This document shows, piece by piece, positions 1-7,458 of a stretch of 44,246 nucleotides of DNA. Source of the stretch: Pseudomonas sp. SST3 (GTDB taxonomy: Bacteria > Pseudomonadota > Gammaproteobacteria > Pseudomonadales > Pseudomonadaceae); assembly GCF_003325755.1 (NCBI RefSeq), contig NZ_QORI02000029.1, positions 1 to 44,246 on the forward strand, read 5' to 3'. Every line of letters begins with the position of its first letter. Position 1 is the stretch's first letter. Below the pieces are notes generated by a model, which was not told the DNA's origin, ran no database searches, and saw nothing but the letters and a program-made list of their open reading frames with translations. The position numbers and the translations under genes are program-made.

Positions 1-337
1 TGGGAGCGATACCATCGAAGTTCCAGAAGCCCAGCGGCTGGCTGAACACTGAGCCATCGTCGTTGAAGTCGTAGTTGTCCTCGGCATAGAACAGCAATGT
101 TCTCGGGCGAAACAGAATGCGATCAGCATGCCGAGGAATGCAACCGGTTTGCCGTTGACCAAAATCGTGGCTTCGCCTTCTGATATCGCGCCGCCACAGC
201 TACTGGCGTCGCCGACTCGGGCAGCAGGTAGGTTGTTGAATAAGACGTCCGGCGAACCAACCGCTATCGAGTTGGAAACCGTGACCGGGGATGGGGCAGG
301 AGTGGGTGTCGGATAAGCGAGCAGCGGGCTTGGCCAT
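1..337 (-). pseudogene. PAAR-domain protein remnant, frameshifted, runs off the window edge
   Basis: On the minus strand an ATG at 337, seven bases after an AAAGGA ribosome site, opens a reading frame beginning MAKPAARLSDTHSCPIPGHG, a typical PAAR-protein start. This frame stops after about 45 codons. The rest of the domain continues in the next frame from about 280 down to 130, with GSPDVLFNNLPAARVGDASS and ILVNGKPVAFLG. One extra base in the GGTTTCC run (about 275-280) explains the shift. From about 130 to 1 a third frame reads LLFYAEDNYDFNDDG and QPLGFWNFDGIAP, which looks like real protein but is not PAAR; I do not recognise it. PAAR proteins cap the VgrG spike of type VI secretion systems and often carry toxin domains. 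No other T6SS gene is in the window. It could be a dead gene or a sequencing error plus an internal deletion. Confidence 0.7.
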
Positions 338-805
338 ACGAGTTCCTTTCGTAATCTATGAGTGGAGGCTCAAGACCCTAACAAGTCTGGCGGAGCTCAT
401 CGACTCCGCCATCCCGAGGAGTCCAACTTGTTAACGTTTCCGCCAGCTGATGGCGCTTTGCATCTTCTATCGCGAGCCAACGGAAAAAGGGGACAGATTA
501 ATTTATCCGTCCTCTCGCTTGCTGGTCGCGCTCAATCAGATCCAAACGTTATTTATAGCGAGGTAGTCTGGGAGTGGTGCGTGGAAAAGGCTCCGCCGTT
601 GTCCACCCTACGCAATACCGAAGCGTCGGCGGAGCAGGCTAGTTTGGTGGCGCAGGGTGGACAACGCTTTGCTTGTCCACGCGTACTTTCAATGGCGATG
701 CCTCGCATCTGTCCTACGGTTACTCCGAGTTGTCCCGGCGCGTATCAAGCAACGCCTTACACCTGCCGTATCATGCCCACCCGTTTCTACCGCTGACCCA
801 GCCCC
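338..805. other. Intergenic region with repeat-like hairpins, no gene seen
   Basis: No convincing gene is seen. The stretch contains GGGGACAGATTAATTTATC at 492-510, a motif I have often seen flanking transposase remnants in gamma-proteobacteria. It also contains two inverted pieces of a palindromic repeat: one near 579-615 with GTGGAAAAGGC before GTCCACCCTAC, and an opposite copy near 652-682 with AGGGTGGACAA before TTGTCCACGC. A related copy lies at 7219-7251. The long forward reading frames here have unnatural composition and were dropped. Confidence 0.5.
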
Positions 806-1369
806 ATGACCACCCTCGAACTCATCGCCTCCGTCCTCGGTGTGCTCGCCGTCTGGCTTACCGTGCGGCAGAACCCGCTGTGCTGGCCCATTGGGTTGGT
901 AATGGTATCGCTCTATGCCTGGTTTTTCTTTGAGGCGCGGTTGTATTCGCAGGTGTTGCTCAACGGTGTGTTCGCCGCCATGCAGTTGTATGGCTGGTGG
1001 CAGTGGACGCGGGGCAGCGGTGGGGAAGGCGGCCGGCCTGTGGTGGGCGCGACGGCGATGGAGGTGGGCGCGGGCCTGGCTGTGGCGGTGCTGGGTGGCG
1101 TTGGACTGGGCTTGGTGATGGCGACTACTACCGAAGCGGCTTATCCATGGCCGGATGCGACGCTGACAGCCTTCAGCCTGCTTGCGCAGCTGTGGATGGC
1201 GCTCAAGCGGTGGCAGTGCTGGGTGTTGTGGATCGTGGTGGACACGCTCTACGTCGGGTTCTTCCTGTTCCAAGGCTACTGGCTCACCGCGGGGCTTTAC
1301 GGGTTGTTCACCCTGCTGGCGATCGCGGGCATACGCGAATGGCGGCAGGTGAGGCTCGCGGTCCGATGA
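806..1369 (+). CDS. pnuC: Nicotinamide riboside transporter PnuC
   Basis: This 187-residue inner-membrane protein matches the PnuC family in length, with about seven hydrophobic segments. Tryptophan-rich motifs typical of the family are visible: the N-terminal NPLCWPIGLVMVSLYAWFFF, then MQLYGWWQW, and later LLAQLWMALKRWQCWVLWIVVD. PnuC moves nicotinamide riboside across the cytoplasmic membrane by facilitated diffusion, with uptake driven by phosphorylation inside the cell. The stop codon overlaps the start of the downstream kinase (ATGA at 1366-1369), so the two are translationally coupled and form a salvage cassette. The ribosome site before the ATG is weak. No riboswitch or operator was recognised upstream. 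Confidence 0.92.
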   Translation: MTTLELIASVLGVLAVWLTVRQNPLCWPIGLVMVSLYAWFFFEARLYSQVLLNGVFAAMQLYGWWQWTRGSGGEGGRPVVGATAMEVGAGLAVAVLGGVGLGLVMATTTEAAYPWPDATLTAFSLLAQLWMALKRWQCWVLWIVVDTLYVGFFLFQGYWLTAGLYGLFTLLAIAGIREWRQVRLAVR

Positions 1370-1890
1370 AAGTATTGGTGCTCACCGGAGCCGAGTCGAC
1401 GGGTAAGAGTTGGCTCGCCGCGCGGTTGCAGCAACGCTTCGGTGGGGTGGTGGTGGGCGAGTATGTCCGTCATTTCATCGAGCAGGAGCAGCGCGACACC
1501 TGCTTGGACGATATTTCCGCAATCGCGCGAGGCCAGCTCCTGTGGGAAGACGCCGCGCGCAGCACGGCGCCTGAGCTGCTGATCCTCGATACGCATCTGC
1601 TGAGCAACATGGTCTGGAGCCAGACGCTGTTCGGCAGCTGCCCGGCGTGGCTGGAGAATGAGCTGCTCGCGCGGCGGTATGACCAGCGTTTGCTGCTGTC
1701 ACCGGAAGGCGCCGAGTGGCATGCCGATGGTCAGCGTTGCCAACCGGATGTCGGCGAGCGCTGGCACTTTCATGAGGCTTGCCGAACCTGGCTTGAGCGG
1801 CATCAGCAGCCGTTTGTGGAGATTGCCGGGGATTGGGCCAGGCGTGAGCAGCAGGCCGTTGCTCATGTTCGCGTCCTGCTCGGGCGATGA
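1366..1890 (+). CDS. NadR-like ATP-binding protein, probable ribosylnicotinamide kinase
   Basis: The protein has 174 residues and starts MKVLVLTGAESTGKS, a P-loop at residues 8-15 characteristic of the AAA_28/NadR kinase family. The predicted role is phosphorylation of nicotinamide riboside to NMN in the cytoplasm, trapping the vitamin brought in by PnuC. Only the kinase portion is present: the nucleotidylyltransferase and helix-turn-helix parts of enterobacterial NadR are absent, so another enzyme must convert NMN to NAD. The chosen ATG at 1366 overlaps the pnuC stop by four bases and sits directly before the P-loop. The reading frame stays open far upstream, but that extension lies antisense-like inside pnuC and was rejected. 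Confidence 0.85.
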   Translation: MKVLVLTGAESTGKSWLAARLQQRFGGVVVGEYVRHFIEQEQRDTCLDDISAIARGQLLWEDAARSTAPELLILDTHLLSNMVWSQTLFGSCPAWLENELLARRYDQRLLLSPEGAEWHADGQRCQPDVGERWHFHEACRTWLERHQQPFVEIAGDWARREQQAVAHVRVLLGR

Positions 1891-2377
1891 ACTGACGAAC
1901 TACAAGATCGAGCCATATGACTCGGCGCCGCAGCTGCAAGCGAGGGCTGCTCGGGCTTGCTTCGAGACTCACCCATTGCACGAGCAAACGGCTGGCTTTG
2001 CTCCGCTATTTGAATTGCCCGCCATGGGATTTATCGCACCGACCACGTTCTCATGTGAGGGGCGTTGAGGCTTTTCCAGCAACCTTGGCTAGTGGCTAGT
2101 ACGGTTAAAACGTTTCTCCATGGATTCAAGCCGGCCCGCAATCTTGTAGGAGGCGCGCCCCGCGGCGAATGCAGCCCGCAGGGCTGTCAAGTTGTAGTGT
2201 CGCGGTGTAGGGCAAAGGCTTCGCCCCGAGGTCGGGCCTCCCACAGGTAAGGCTCAACCTGCGAACTTGAGCTAGCCAACTAACCGTACAGGCCACTAGT
2301 TTGCAAAAGAGCCGCCGCGCCGCATCGCCGGATTCGGTGGGCCAGCAAGGCCCGGCCATTCGATAAAGGAGAGGCAC
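1891..2377. other. Intergenic region holding one dispersed repeat
   Basis: There is no gene I can support between the NadR-like gene and the next start. The segment contains a ~100-base dispersed repeat (2145-2245, listed separately). The remainder shows nothing recognisable apart from the AAGGAGAGG ribosome site at 2366-2374 of the downstream gene. Confidence 0.5.
2145..2245 (-). repeat. Dispersed repeat, copy C (inverted relative to 24749 and 24931)
   Basis: The element begins TGTAGGAGGCGCGCC and ends GGGCCTCCCACA, so its ends are near-inverted repeats. Read on the minus strand it matches the two copies at 24749-24838 and 24931-25020: GTGGGAGGCCCG, then CTCGGGGCGAAGC, then a variable middle, then GCATTCGCCGCGGGGCGCGC. 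The middle (about 2177-2212) differs from those copies. Such structured intergenic elements are common in Pseudomonas and do not encode protein. Confidence 0.7.
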
Positions 2378-2782
2378 GTGGACAGTCGAGGGTTTGTTTG
2401 GGCGCATTTCAAGCTCAATGCCGAGCAGCGCCTGCGCGGCTTCAATTTCTTCGTGGTGCTGGCGATCTTTGCCGATGGCGGTGTGCTGGCCGCCTTGGAG
2501 CGGGGTTTCTCGCCAGGCTTGCTGATGTTGCTGGGTGCCTTCACCGTGTTGCTGGCGATAGTGTTCTGGCTGGTCGATGCGCGCAGTCGCCAGCTGTTGC
2601 AACTGACCATCACGGCGCTCAAAGAGATCGAGTCCGAGTTTCCCGCCAGCTACCGAATTTTTGCCAACGATGCGCTGGGGCAGAACCCGGTCATCAGCTA
2701 TACCTTCGCCATTCGTGCGCTTCTGTTGGCGCAGATGGGGTTTGGCCTGGGCGTGGTGATCTATGGATTGTATCGGTGGTGA
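2378..2782 (+). CDS. Small membrane protein of unknown function
   Basis: This is a 134-residue protein starting with GTG, placed six bases after a strong AAGGAGAGG site. It has an N-terminal FKLNAEQRLRGFNFF segment, two hydrophobic stretches in the first half (about residues 22-42 and 47-65), a charged stretch containing DARSRQLLQLTITALKEIES, and a third hydrophobic stretch near the C-terminus (about 111-130). I do not recognise the family. The architecture, two helices then a soluble stretch then another helix, recalls small oligomeric membrane proteins, but that is only a resemblance. It stands alone, with its own intergenic regions on both sides. Confidence 0.7.
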   Translation: MDSRGFVWAHFKLNAEQRLRGFNFFVVLAIFADGGVLAALERGFSPGLLMLLGAFTVLLAIVFWLVDARSRQLLQLTITALKEIESEFPASYRIFANDALGQNPVISYTFAIRALLLAQMGFGLGVVIYGLYRW

Positions 2783-2926
2783 TGGCGCGGTTTGTTGTCG
2801 CGTTCTCACGCTTTTGATTCCGTTGCATCGCGCGCTGGAGGCTACGCAGCCTCGCTGATAGAGTGCCGCCGCTCGCCAACTATCGGCTGACAGGACGTCT
2901 GCCCAGCCGCTGCACAGGATGCTTCA

Positions 2927-4408
2927 ATGAAAAAGCTCGCACTCGCCGTTGCCGTACCCCTGGCCCTTTTCGGGGCCGCCACCTTCTACACCAGCACCCA
3001 GGTCGAATCGACCGCCCGCGACGCCGTCGACCAGGCCAACGTCAAGCTGCGCGAAATGAGCGTTGGCGCCGGTGCCGACGTCAGCTTGAAGTTGCTCAGC
3101 TTCGACCGCGGCCTGCTGTCCAGCGCCGCCCGCTACCAGATCGATGTTGAAGTGCCTGATGATGAAGGCAACACCAAGCAGTACTCGGTCATCCTGCAGG
3201 ACCGCCTCGAGCACGGTCCATTCCCCGTCTCGCGTCTGGCTCGTGGCCAACTGATGCCGGTCGCTGCTCAGAGCCATTTTCAGCTTGAGCGGACACCGCT
3301 GACCGAAAAGCTCTTCGACGCCGCTTCGGGCGAAACGCCGCTGGTGGGCGACGTCGCCATCGGCTACGACGGCGGCCAGTCCGGCGAGCTGCGTTCGGCC
3401 GCCCTCAACATGCAGAACGAAGACGGCACCGTCCGTGTCGCCGCCGGCACTGTCACCTTCGATGCGTCGAAAGACGCCACCGATGTGCGCATGGACGGTG
3501 AACTGCCGGAAGTCGATATCAACCTGCAACGCAGCGACAGCGGTAAGCCAGTGCGCGTGAGCCTGCTCGGTTTCGGCCTGAGTATTGATAAGCAGGACTA
3601 CGCCGACGGCTTCGGTGAAGGTCCGTCTGCCATTACGCTCGAACGTATGGAAATCCAGGCCGGCGACGAGCCCGCGGTGGTCATCCAGAAAGCCTCCATC
3701 GACGAAATGCTCAGCCGTGGCAACCGCGGCCTTGACCAGACGTTCGCCTACCGCATCGGCGAGGTGAGCGCGCAGGGCCAGACCTTGCGTAACCTCGTCG
3801 TTGCCTTCAGCCTGCGCAATCTAGAGGAAAGCAGCGTCAAGGCGCTGGTCGACAGCTACAAGGAAATTCTCGACAGCAGCCCCACCCCGCAAGATGCGCT
3901 CGCCAGCATGACCGACGCCCAGCAGCAGGAGCTGCAGGCGCTGGCCCTGCAACTGCTCGAGCACAATCCCACCCTGGCGCTCGACGAGTTCGGCTTCGAG
4001 ACCGCGCACGGCGCTGCCCGCCTGTCCGTTGTGCTCGACCTGCGCAGCCCGAGCGACGATGCGTTCACGCCTGACGTGATGATCACCAGCATGCTCGCTT
4101 CGCTCAAAGCCGAGGCCGGCATCGACAAGAGCCTCGTGCGCGATGTTGCAGGGTTGATTGCGCAGCGCCAGCAGGGCGGCGCCCAGGCAGACTCGGGTGC
4201 GGTGCAGCAGCAGGTTGATGCCACGACCGAGCTGTTCAGTGGTGTGGCGATCAATACTGGTTGGTTCCAGCTGCAAGGTGACCGCCTCGCCAGCTCGCTG
4301 CATTACGCCAACGACAAAGTGACCTTGAACGGCCGCGACATGAGCGTGCAGGAATTCATCGGCTTTGCCTTCGGTTCGGTACAGGGTGCCGGTCTGCTCG
4401 GTCAGTAA
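2927..4408 (+). CDS. YdgA/DUF945 family protein
   Basis: This 493-residue protein has an N-terminal hydrophobic segment (residues 3-22, KLALAVAVPLALFGAATFYT) acting as a signal anchor, followed by a long periplasmic region. The early motif VSLKLLSFDRGLLSSAARYQ and the length of about 500 residues are typical of the YdgA (DUF945) family in enterics and pseudomonads. The molecular function is not established; the bulk probably lies in the periplasm, tethered to the inner membrane. The gene is monocistronic and is followed by a clear Rho-independent terminator. The ribosome site before ATG 2927 is modest (AGGA, nine bases upstream). Confidence 0.85.
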   Translation: MKKLALAVAVPLALFGAATFYTSTQVESTARDAVDQANVKLREMSVGAGADVSLKLLSFDRGLLSSAARYQIDVEVPDDEGNTKQYSVILQDRLEHGPFPVSRLARGQLMPVAAQSHFQLERTPLTEKLFDAASGETPLVGDVAIGYDGGQSGELRSAALNMQNEDGTVRVAAGTVTFDASKDATDVRMDGELPEVDINLQRSDSGKPVRVSLLGFGLSIDKQDYADGFGEGPSAITLERMEIQAGDEPAVVIQKASIDEMLSRGNRGLDQTFAYRIGEVSAQGQTLRNLVVAFSLRNLEESSVKALVDSYKEILDSSPTPQDALASMTDAQQQELQALALQLLEHNPTLALDEFGFETAHGAARLSVVLDLRSPSDDAFTPDVMITSMLASLKAEAGIDKSLVRDVAGLIAQRQQGGAQADSGAVQQQVDATTELFSGVAINTGWFQLQGDRLASSLHYANDKVTLNGRDMSVQEFIGFAFGSVQGAGLLGQ

Positions 4409-4438
4409 ATTGCTGAACAAAACTGCTGAACAAATATG

Positions 4439-4465
4439 AAAGGCGGCCTCGAGCCGCCTTTTTTC
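4439..4465 (+). terminator. Rho-independent terminator after the ydgA-like gene
   Basis: The stem AAGGCGGC / GCCGCCTT with a CTCGA loop is followed directly by a T-run, 31 bases after the stop codon of the upstream gene. It is a textbook intrinsic terminator on the plus strand. Confidence 0.92.
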
Positions 4466-4555
4466 ATGCGTTGCGAAAAAGCAATGAGCCGGATTGCGAG
4501 GATCCAGGCTCAAGCGCCTTAACACCGGCTTCGGCGCGCGCAATAGAAGGGTCCT

Positions 4556-4576
4556 GGATGGCTGATGCAGCCATCC
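4556..4576. other. Perfect hairpin between convergent genes
   Basis: Two 9-base arms, GGATGGCTG and CAGCCATCC, flank a 3-base loop. It lies 88 bases beyond the stop of the minus-strand nucleotidase gene. Neither side carries a T-run, so it may be a processing or stability hairpin rather than an intrinsic terminator. Confidence 0.5.
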
Positions 4577-4663
4577 GTTTACTGGCTTGCCCCCTTCGAT
4601 GCGCTCCCTCTAGAGGAGGTGACAGACCACCTATCCGCCTCTCTTGTTATTTAGCTGAGCAGA

Positions 4664-6478
4664 TCAATCAACCCGCTGAATCCGTCCCTCGACACTCGCA
4701 CCGAACGGCTGTAGCAGTGACTCGATGTAACTCACCAGCGCATCCAGATCCACCGGGCCGACGACGCGGTTGGTACCTTCGGTGAGTACGGTGAAGTTAT
4801 CGCCGCCGCCCGCCAGGAAGGAGTTGACCGTGACCCGATAGATTGCCGCCGGGTTGATGAGCGCGCCGGCGGCGTCGCGCATCTCGATTACGCGGTTGCC
4901 TTCGGGGCGGCTGGCGGACCAGCTGTACTGGATACCGGAGGGTTTGAGCAGGCGAGGGTAGCTCTGGCCGATCCACTGCTGTTCGAGCATGGTCTTGATC
5001 TGCGCGCCGGTCAGGTCCATGGAAACCAGGTCATTGGCAAACGGCTGGATAGCGAACAGCTCACCCCAGCTCACCTCGCCACTCTCCAGGTCGGCGCGGA
5101 TGCCGCCCGGGTTCATGAAGCTGATCTGGGCGTCGGTCGCTACGCGTTGAGCATCGGCGATGAGGTTGCCCAGCGCCGATTCGCCGGCCGGCGTTTCGGT
5201 GCGGGTGAGGGCGGTTTGCGCAAGCCCAACCACGCGAGCCACCAGCGGCTCGACTCGTGCGTCTGCTTGGGCCACCAGTGCGGTGACTTCTGGGTCCGGC
5301 GAAAGGCCTGGGCCCTGGTCGGCCCAGGTGGTTAGGATGGCAGCGGACTTCTCGACGATATCGCGGCTGCGGCGGCTGACTACCAGTTCGATATCCGCAT
5401 AGGCGGTGCCCGCCGAGAACGCCTGGGTCACGAGGATCGGCTTGCCGCTGGCGTTGGGCACCAGCGCGTTGGTGAAGCCATGGGCGTGACCGGAAATCAC
5501 CACATCCACCTCATCATCCAGGCGCTCGATGATGTCCACCACCGGCCCTGTCACCTCGTCCGCCTCAGGGTTGGTTGCGCCGTCGTAGCTGGTCTGCTGG
5601 CCGCCCTGGTGCAAGGCGACCACGATAGCGCGTATGCCTTGGCGACGCAGTTCCGCTACCGAGCGGTTGATGGCGTCCGCCTCGTCGATGAAGCGCAGGC
5701 CGGCGACGCCGCTCGGCGAGACGATGGACGGGGTTTCCTTCAGCACGGCTCCGATCACGCCGATGCGCACGCCGCCGGCATAGTAGATGGAGTAGGGCGG
5801 CAGCAGAGATTCACCAGTCGCCTGATCGATTACGTTGCTTGAAACCGTGGGGTAGCGGGCACCTTGCCATTCGTCTTCGAGGAACGGCCCGTTGGCGTGG
5901 TTGCCGCCGGTGAGCTGACGCAGCAGCTCGGTCTTGCCGTTATCGAACTCGTGGTTGCCGAGGGTGCCGATCAGGTTGCAGCGCTGCTGCGCGAGCGTCT
6001 GCGCGCTGCGGGACATTTCCATCTGGCGGCCGAACGGGCGGCAATGCGCATTGGCCAACAGGTTGAGCAGGCTGATCGAAGGCTCGTCGCGCAGCAAGGC
6101 GGAGTTGGGCGGGGAGGCGCCGACCTGATCACCGTCATGCACGATAAGGGTGTATTCGCCGCTGGCCGATTTCAGGTAGGAGGCGAGTACCGCAGCGCCG
6201 CCTGCAGGCCGTCCGGCCACGGTGCGCGGGGAGAGCTGGCCGTGAAAGTCGTTGATGCTCAGGATATTGACCGACACCACCGGCTCCGGTCGCCAGTCCG
6301 GCGCGCGCCAGCTGCGGCGCTCGCTGGCCCGCTGTCTGGCGCTCAGGCCGTCCTGCTGCTGGTCTCGGTAGTCCTGCTCAATGGAGCCGTGCTCGGGCAG
6401 TGCCTGTTGGGCCAGCGTTGGGCCGGCAAGGCCGATCAGGCTTACCGCGAACAGCCAATTCAGTACGCGCGTTTGCAT
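4664..6478 (-). CDS. Exported bifunctional metallophosphatase / 5'-nucleotidase
   Basis: This 604-residue protein has a signal peptide (residues 1-23, cut after TLA). The N-terminal calcineurin-like metallophosphatase domain shows the metal-binding motifs NDFHG (D77, H79), HDGDQ (D115), GNHEF (N175, H176), a later VVALHQGG and SGHAHG. The C-terminal 5'-nucleotidase substrate domain is seen in NPGGIRADL and NSFLAGGGDNF. UshA-type enzymes hydrolyse extracellular nucleotides and UDP-sugars in the periplasm. ATG 6478 is preferred to upstream in-frame starts because it has GAGGAAAC just upstream and begins the signal peptide. The gene is single, and convergent with the ydgA-like gene. Confidence 0.92.
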   Translation of the reverse strand: MQTRVLNWLFAVSLIGLAGPTLAQQALPEHGSIEQDYRDQQQDGLSARQRASERRSWRAPDWRPEPVVSVNILSINDFHGQLSPRTVAGRPAGGAAVLASYLKSASGEYTLIVHDGDQVGASPPNSALLRDEPSISLLNLLANAHCRPFGRQMEMSRSAQTLAQQRCNLIGTLGNHEFDNGKTELLRQLTGGNHANGPFLEDEWQGARYPTVSSNVIDQATGESLLPPYSIYYAGGVRIGVIGAVLKETPSIVSPSGVAGLRFIDEADAINRSVAELRRQGIRAIVVALHQGGQQTSYDGATNPEADEVTGPVVDIIERLDDEVDVVISGHAHGFTNALVPNASGKPILVTQAFSAGTAYADIELVVSRRSRDIVEKSAAILTTWADQGPGLSPDPEVTALVAQADARVEPLVARVVGLAQTALTRTETPAGESALGNLIADAQRVATDAQISFMNPGGIRADLESGEVSWGELFAIQPFANDLVSMDLTGAQIKTMLEQQWIGQSYPRLLKPSGIQYSWSASRPEGNRVIEMRDAAGALINPAAIYRVTVNSFLAGGGDNFTVLTEGTNRVVGPVDLDALVSYIESLLQPFGASVEGRIQRVD

Positions 6479-6698
6479 TGTTGTTTCCTCGGTGCGGTGG
6501 GGTCGGACCGAAACTAGAAAGCGCGCGTGGCAGGTTGATGACCGCTTGTTGGCGTTTTGGCGAGAGGCGACGTGCGGTTTCGCTGATGTCAGCCGCCGCA
6601 TCGCCCGGTAGTCATGTCGTCCGTCGCAAGTCGCGTGCCGCAACGAACGTTGGCAGCGAGCGTCCGGTCGCAATTAACAACCACCGGGAGAAACGGCA

Positions 6699-7184
6699 AT
6701 GACATCCAGCAATCTGTTTTGGGGCGCCCTGGCGCTTGGCGCGGTGACGGGCATGCGCAGCATGCTGGCGCCGACGATGGTCAGCCGTGCTTTGGCTGCG
6801 CGGGACGATATGGATAACGTTGACGAGCCGGCGCGCACCTTGGCGTCGCGCCGCGCGCAGCAACTCCTGCTGCCAATGGCTGCCGCCGAATTGCTGGGGG
6901 ACAAGATGCCCTTCGCACCGGATCGGACGATTGTTCCGTCGATGATGTTTCGCGCACTGTCCGGAGGGGTGACGGCGGCGGCCTTGGCCAGCGCACGGCG
7001 CGAGCCGGTATGGCTGCCGGCGCTGATCGGGGCGTCTGCGGCGCTGATTGCGTCCGAGATCGGGCTCAAGCTGCGCAAGCCTTACCAGAAGAAGGCGCTG
7101 ACCAACGCCGCGCTGGGGCTGACGGAGGACTGTGTCGCGCTGACATTGGGGAGCGCCGGGATACGGCAGGCGCTGGAGCGATAG
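6699..7184 (+). CDS. DUF4126 family membrane protein
   Basis: This 161-residue hydrophobic protein has an N-terminal helix containing GALALGAVTGMRSMLAPT, a match to the DUF4126 signature (small-residue helix with GMRS). Further hydrophobic stretches cover the LLLPMAAAELLGD region and about residues 82-128. Function is unknown for the family. A GGGAGAA site lies before ATG 6699. It is divergent from the 5'-nucleotidase gene, with 220 bases between starts that must hold both promoters. Confidence 0.8.
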   Translation: MTSSNLFWGALALGAVTGMRSMLAPTMVSRALAARDDMDNVDEPARTLASRRAQQLLLPMAAAELLGDKMPFAPDRTIVPSMMFRALSGGVTAAALASARREPVWLPALIGASAALIASEIGLKLRKPYQKKALTNAALGLTEDCVALTLGSAGIRQALER

Positions 7185-7458
7185 TCGAGGGCAACTGACC
7201 TAGAAGTGGAAGCCGCAAAGGTGGAAAAGGCGTTGCCGTTTTCCACCCTACACAAGTGTTGCAACGGCGATGGATGCTGCAGCTTGCATGCGCTTCGTAG
7301 GGTGGCTGAATAGCCCGATATCCGTCGGGTCTGTAGGCGAGCGTTTTCGCTTCAGCATGACCGTGATCGTTGCGCCAGCCGCGGAGAGATTCGGAGATGA
7401 TCGCTGCCTATGGAAAACGGGCCGCAGTAAGCGGCCCGTGACTACGTAGCGTTGGCAA
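7185..7458. other. Intergenic region between convergent genes, with hairpins
   Basis: There is no gene. The region contains a palindromic repeat at 7219-7251 (GTGGAAAAGGCGTTGCC followed by TTTTCCACCCTAC), related to those near 579-682, plus a second GTAGGGTGG piece at 7298-7306. It also holds the terminator of the stress-protein gene. Confidence 0.5.
7411..7439 (-). terminator. Rho-independent terminator of the GSP17M-like gene
   Basis: Read on the minus strand, 9-base arms ACGGGCCGC and GCGGCCCGT enclose a TTACT loop and are followed by TTTTCC. It lies about 20 bases past the stop codon of the gene at 7459-8247. Confidence 0.8.

Noticed and set aside
997..1365. N-terminal extension of the NadR-like reading frame into pnuC
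   Set aside because: It reads through pnuC in another frame, gives unnatural composition, and the P-loop start at ATG 1366 fits the family.
7185..7458. Small gene between the DUF4126 and stress-protein genes
   Set aside because: Only hairpins and repeat fragments are seen; no frame has a ribosome site and sensible composition.
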